Below, piece after piece: positions 59,528 through 64,000 of a DNA stretch of 64,000 bases (positions within the stretch are counted from its first letter, which is position 1; each line of letters begins with the position of its first letter). Position numbers and translations under genes: made by a program. The notes beneath the pieces were generated by a model, which was not told where the DNA came from, did not search any database, and was given only the letters and a program-made list of their open reading frames with translations. This DNA comes from Corticium candelabrum (taxonomy: Eukaryota; Porifera; Homoscleromorpha; Homosclerophorida; Plakinidae). The stretch covers positions 3,760,391 through 3,824,390 of the forward strand of contig NC_085094.1 of assembly GCF_963422355.1 (NCBI RefSeq), read 5' to 3'.

Positions 59528-60934
59528 TCACGTAGAATAGCTTCCATCCTCTCGCCCACTTCGTTTGGTACGCGTACTCTGCATAGTATGACTTCCGATT
59601 GCGATACGGACCGAAAGGAGCGTCGAATCCTTTGATGTCGAAAGCAAATGGTGCATAGCGTTCGTTGCAGATATGGAATGGAGGTCGGCGGTTGGTTTCG
59701 CATCGGTAGTATCGACTCGTTCAAGAATCAAACAAAAGTCTGGATATGCTTGTTGGAACCCAACAGACCATCGGATCGTCCTCCAGTGTGTACCAACGTC
59801 TGTCCGAGAAATATGTGCGACGAGATGAGTGGATTCGTACGCCTGTGGTTGGTCTTGAGCAAATTCTGGAAGCCCAATATATCTCAAGGTGTGCCGGCAC
59901 AAACGGTTGGACTCTGTAAGTCCATAGATCGAGCAGCTTTTTCGTCTTTTGTTGAAATTGAAATTCTCGACTTTCCGCATTGATGGCCTCTCGGTTTTCT
60001 CCCACCTGGCGTCGATCTCAGCTTTTTGGGTTTGTGCTTCTTGGAATAGCCGTCGGACTTCCTTCCGCCTGGCCACTATCGTGGCTTGCTCGACCTCTTC
60101 GGCTTGCAGAGCTGCTTCTCGCCTCCCGGCCACGGCCCTTCGCCAGTTGTACTCCTGGAGTAGCAGAGCTTCCTCTACCAACATGTCCCTACGCTTTCGA
60201 GTAGAGAACAGACAAACCGTTTGGGTGTTAGAATCCTCCTCAAGGGGAATGGATGTAAGCCGCGATCGCCGTGCCCAATCTTGCGATTCTACTTCCATCG
60301 AACAAATTCGGTGTCTAGTAGAGAGGCCCTGTGTCGGCTCTGAATATTCCTGAGGATGTCGGGCAAACGGGGCTTTGCTGCAAGCTAGGTACGTTCCACC
60401 TGCCTGTTTTCGATAGGTGCGTAGCGTAGTGTGGACTCCCTCGTTGTCTTTTTCAAGAACCACGGCATGGATGGATACACCTACAAACCCGAATGCGGAT
60501 ATCCACAACGAAAGGTAGCCCTTCTCAAGAATCTTGACTTCTCGATCTGTGTAGTCCTCTAACACCTCGAAGATACGGTCGGTGGTCGTGTGGCCCCAGT
60601 AGACAGCGTAGAGCGTTTTGGTCTGCTTCGACAGGAGAGCCATGTGCAATGTATGGCCGACGCTAGGGCCTTCCATTGTTTGCGTAGATGTTGCACCCAA
60701 GATAGTGGAGCATCCATCGTTAGAGAGTGTACACGCGAGACGGCTTCTTCCGCTGTTTCCAAGCACGTCTCCTCCTGTCGTTTCAGTACAACGAACACAT
60801 CGACGCAAAATATCCCACGAGCTTGTACGTCCGTGTGGGCGATCGCCTCGTCGAGCCTCTTGTCGGAGAACTTGCAGTAGTTGGCCACGTCGTTCTCCAG
60901 ATTCTCTTGGACGCCTGCAAACTCGATCTAGCAT
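59528..60934 (-). other. Longest ORF of the 5.2-kb element, partly coiled coil
   Basis: A 468-codon minus-strand ORF. The parts with protein-like character are around HMALLSKQTKTLYAVYWGH and a long charged, probably coiled-coil stretch (AALQAEEVEQATIVARRKEV). Other parts of the ORF look like out-of-frame reading. No motif of a known enzyme is visible. Confidence 0.35.
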
Positions 60935-61510
60935 ACGAACTGGTTGTAGAACTTACCTCTTCATAGCGATCCACAGGGTGGTTCTCTGCATTGGAATGAC
61001 AAGCAGTTGTGCCCACAACCTCTTTGTTCAATAGAATCCTATTCTGGTTGTCTCCTATACCTCCCGGTGGTAGGAAGCGCTCAAAGACGAGTTGAGTTAG
61101 GAGTGCTTTCCTATCCAGACAGCAAGAGTAGTCTCGAGTACATTCTATGTAGTACAACCCGATTCCGTTGCGTTGTAGTCCTTCCAGAAAATCTGGCCGA
61201 GTCGCCTAGAGAGCTCTTCGATCGGAATGTCCGCCACATCAATCCTGCATAACATAATCGCAGTCGGTGTGGTGTTTAGATACTTCCCATTGTACAGAAG
61301 TAGCACCTTGTCGTCGTCGGCAAGGATCTTACCGTGTTCCGATATATGGAGTGTCCGTGTCCCTCGTATGGACAGGTGGCCACAATCTGCACGTGTAGAC
61401 GTTCTGAAAGTCCTACCATGTCCGCGTGTGCTTGAATCTGGGCGAGGATTGCTCTTGCGACTGCAACCGCAGTGGGACACGGACGTTCCTCCAACTCTGG
61501 TTCTAGAGAC

Positions 61511-62197
61511 CTAGTCTTTAGAGTGCAGACGCCATACGAAGAGGTCCTCTACAAAGACGTCGGATACTGATTCCAGATTTGTTCGTAGAGCATCCTGGCA
61601 CCCAACTGGTAGATATTCCACTTTTGCGATATTGCTCGCCAGGTTGTTCTTGTACAGAGTTTGTAGTACGACGTGGCGGTCCATACGCTCGCCGGCAGTG
61701 CGGAGATCCAGATCTTTCGAGTTGGTGTATTGCTCGGTGGCCTGGTAGCCAAAAGCCATGTTTTACACGGCGTTTTTAGCACCTGTAACAAACTCCATTC
61801 TCAGATACTGTTTATCTAGGTCTACATAAAAATGCCTTCCCAAGTTACTATATATACGACTGGAAATCTTTGCCATGTCGAGGTCGAATGCTTCGGCTCC
61901 GGCTACTATAGGCTGTAGCCATTTGTCTAGACATTCCATGATGGCCGTAGAGGGTGGGTGGTGCACATCGGCTCGAGGGTGGGAAGATCGTGTGCCAGTG
62001 CGATTGGTCAGTATCGTGAGATGGGTTGGAAGCGAGCAATCGCAGTGCAATGCATGGGTCGTCGAAGTGCGACGAGTGGTGGGAGTGCAGTGCAACGGCT
62101 CGTTGGAGTGTGCTGGTCCGGCAAATAGCCGTTGTATTGGGGGGATTGCAGTCGAAACTTCGGGAGGTGGTAGCCCAAGGTCTGAAAAAATAGCCAT
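61511..62197 (-). other. Two adjacent ORFs at the upstream end of the 5.2-kb element
   Basis: ORF 62197-61763 (144 aa) has a Thr/His/Pro-rich first half and ends with DMAKISSRIYSNLGRHFYVD. ORF 61759-61511 (82 aa, MAFGYQATEQYTNSKDLDLR) starts four bases later. The tight spacing suggests co-transcribed genes. Family unknown. Confidence 0.4.
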
Positions 62198-64000
62198 TTG
62201 TATTGAAAATGATGGTAGTCACAACTTGCACCAAAGTAGCTGGAGCCGAAGGAGATCTCGGAACGGATTTTATGCTTCCGTTGTGTATATACTATAATGT
62301 TATTAGTCTAATAGGACGTTCAATATGAGATAGAAAATATGTTATAGGAGTGGAAAACTGTTTTTGCAACCATCGACTTGACAACTTTTTCGGCTACCAC
62401 CTCTCTAATAAAAAACACTATTTTCCAAAGCTGGCGCAAATAGATGTATTAAAGGATTGCCCTATAGGTATTAGGGTAGAGTACCGCATTCTGGCAAACT
62501 TACGGGATGTGCTACGAGCGCAGCGAGTAGCGCAGACCAGAAGTGCCCTAGAACCGGTACTCTACCCTACTATACGCGTAGGACCCAAGCATAAGGCAGG
62601 AAAGGGCAAGTATGTACCCAATTACAAGGTGACGTGTAGAAGATGTGGACGATCACCAGGTCATAACAGAGCTAGTTGTCCAGCGCGAGAAGGGAAATGC
62701 TCAAAATGTCATATGACAGGGCATTACGGAGCAGTAAGAAGTAGCAAGTACGTCAGTTACATTGGTTCAGATTAGGGCAACATAGAGGATAGTCTTTTCC
62801 TCGGAGCCGTTACGAAGCCCTGTAGTCGTTCCTGAAAACGGTTTCACTGTTGATGGAACAAATTCCAGTAGAATTCAAAATATGCACGGGAGCTGATGTT
62901 TCTGTTGTGTCGGCCTCACTGTTCTATAGCCATTACTCTACAACTCTGATACCCTCCGACAGAACCTTGAAAGATCCCAATCAGAGTATCTTGGACGTTG
63001 CTGGTTATGTCGTTTGTCAGTTGAGAAAGGGCGATCGCACAATAAAGGATAGAGTGTATGTGGTGCGGATCTAAGCCACCCTCTTTTTGGACGAACTGTC
63101 ATTTAGAAGTTAGGCCTTCACTCCAGAATCGAATCTATTAGCTTAAGTGGTTCGATGTTACGTATTGCTGTCAAATAGTTAGATGTCTTCGAGGGATTAG
63201 AAATTCTTCAAAGGGACTATCAAATATGCCTGAAAGAGAAAGCTAATTGCAGTACCTGTCTTACCAAAAGTAAAGCAGGAGTTGTCTAGAATGAAGTCAT
63301 TTGGAGTTATCTCCAAAGAGAAGGAACCAACATATTGGGGCGCGCCGGTGGTGGTCGTCCCCAAGGCTAACGGCACAGTACGCATCTGCGTGGATCTTAC
63401 TAAGCTAAATCCGAGCGTTACGAAAGAGGGTCAGATTCTTCCATCTGTGAAAGACACTTTGACTCAGCTAGGAAATGCCCAGATTTTTCACAAAACTGGA
63501 TGCTAATTCGGGGTTTGGCCAGTGCGTTTATCCAAAAAGTCATCACCGCTAACTACCCCTATGACACCATTTGGCTGATACTGTTTTCATTGGTTGCCAT
63601 TTGGAATTACTTCGGCACCAGAACACTTCAAAAACGAATGTCCAAGATATTACTCTCTGTTCGCGTTGACTTTGCGTTCGGAAGTGACTAATGACGCATC
63701 TGTATTTGCTTACCACACACAGATGTTAAGTGATATCTCATTAGCTATGCATTCTAGAGGTCATACAGCAGAAAGAGAAGAGGAGTCAGACATATCAAGC
63801 AACTACTTGCGAAACAAGAGCAACTGAGAGTTGATGTCAAGGCAGCGGACGGTTTAGTGACCTTGTTAATTGGCTGCTTTCTCTATTAGCAGCATTCTTG
63901 TTGTAAGGTCATACCTTCTTAATAAGTTAAGAACCCTTAGGACTCTTGATATGCAAAAGCCTTAACAAACCGTCTGTGTAATACATACGGTGTCGTTACC

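Larger units (their letters stand above)
57392..62575 (-). mobile_element. Unclassified 5.2-kb element with hairpin-forming terminal repeats
   Basis: Inverted repeats of about 210 bp (about 57392-57620 and 62360-62575) end the element. The outer 105 bp of each end is itself an imperfect palindrome with a 3-base loop (arms of about 50 bp around ctcgctgcgctc). Genes run on the minus strand in GC-richer DNA than the host. I recognise no transposase, integrase, polymerase or capsid. Size and hairpin ends recall a densovirus-like (parvovirus-type) genome; a foldback transposon or another small DNA-virus-like element is equally possible. The copy looks decayed, with several breaks, but both ends are present. 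The target duplication is not clear. Confidence 0.65.
56618..64000 (+). mobile_element. Ty3/gypsy LTR retrotransposon fossil, split by a 5.2-kb insertion, running to the window end
   Basis: The 5' LTR is probably 56618-56728 (111 bp, TGTAGT...ACTACA ends) followed directly by TGGTGACAGA, a primer-binding-site-like sequence. Parts: gag start (from about 56759), gag zinc knuckles (about 62580-62750), protease (about 62850-63075) and RT (about 63280-63690). The 57392-62575 element interrupts gag. RNase H, integrase and the 3' LTR are not recognised before the window ends. It is broken, with roughly half a dozen breaks besides the insertion, and older than that insertion. Confidence 0.75.

Noticed and set aside
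57782-60888. Several plus-strand ORFs over 100 codons in the 5.2-kb element
   Set aside because: They are shadows in GC-rich DNA; composition and spacing favour the minus strand.
57392-62575. Calling the hairpin-ended element a Polinton
   Set aside because: It is too short, and no polymerase B, integrase, ATPase or capsid motif is seen.

Overview
This is animal (metazoan) nuclear DNA: AT-rich, intron-containing, dense in (CA)n, (TA)n and (CAGG)n microsatellites and crowded with transposable elements. The gene families and the repeat load fit a marine invertebrate. A sponge is my best guess, because DSTYK-like kinase families and reverse transcriptases of the kind seen here are common there, but I cannot prove the species.

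Host genes. (1) Four related copies (A, B, C, D) of a gene encoding an N-terminal Pro-rich/helical module, a dynamin-like GTPase, a hydrophobic hairpin and a protein kinase (DSTYK-like). Copy B (3498-23935, + strand) is intact: eight exons splice in frame to 1046 codons plus the stop. Copy D (53585-55999) has intact exons 1-4 and then meets a retrotransposon. Copies A (692-1253) and C (50627-52833) are pseudogenes. (2) A complete seven-exon PNO1 gene (ribosome biogenesis, 228 aa) on the minus strand at 36630-38895, and the first 19 codons of a second PNO1 copy at the left edge (1-58). (3) A partial TMEM104-like amino-acid-transporter gene (33095-36501, minus), starting 128 bp after the PNO1 stop. 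(4) An integrase-zinc-finger exon (41491-41799, minus).

Layout. The left edge reads PNO1' (minus), A, B. The right half reads PNO1 (minus), a repeat-filled gap, C, D. Upstream blocks shared by A with C and by B with D, plus shared intron sequence in B and D, indicate duplication of a PNO1-A-B block. Comparing B with D gives natural empty sites for several insertions.

Mobile DNA. Intron 2 of gene B holds a 10.2-kb nest: a TTAA-target element (4086-14331, ~137-bp inverted repeats) containing a complete two-gene Harbinger (5174-8558, TSD TTA), a Helitron fragment (8763 to about 10.4 kb), a CpG-rich segment and an intact hAT (11060-14178). Intron 4 of B carries two tRNA-derived SINE copies and a degraded LINE. 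Other elements are LINE fragments at 28-35 kb, three hAT 5' ends, three Ty3/gypsy fossils (about 25.4-27.6, 42.3-46.7 and 56.6-64 kb), and an unclassified 5.2-kb element (57392-62575) with hairpin-forming terminal repeats, sitting inside the last gypsy copy.

The most notable items are the GTPase-membrane hairpin-kinase gene, the transposon nest with its empty site in the paralog, the hairpin-ended element, and a PNO1 splice donor made by a (GT)n microsatellite. All calls are by eye; no database search was run.
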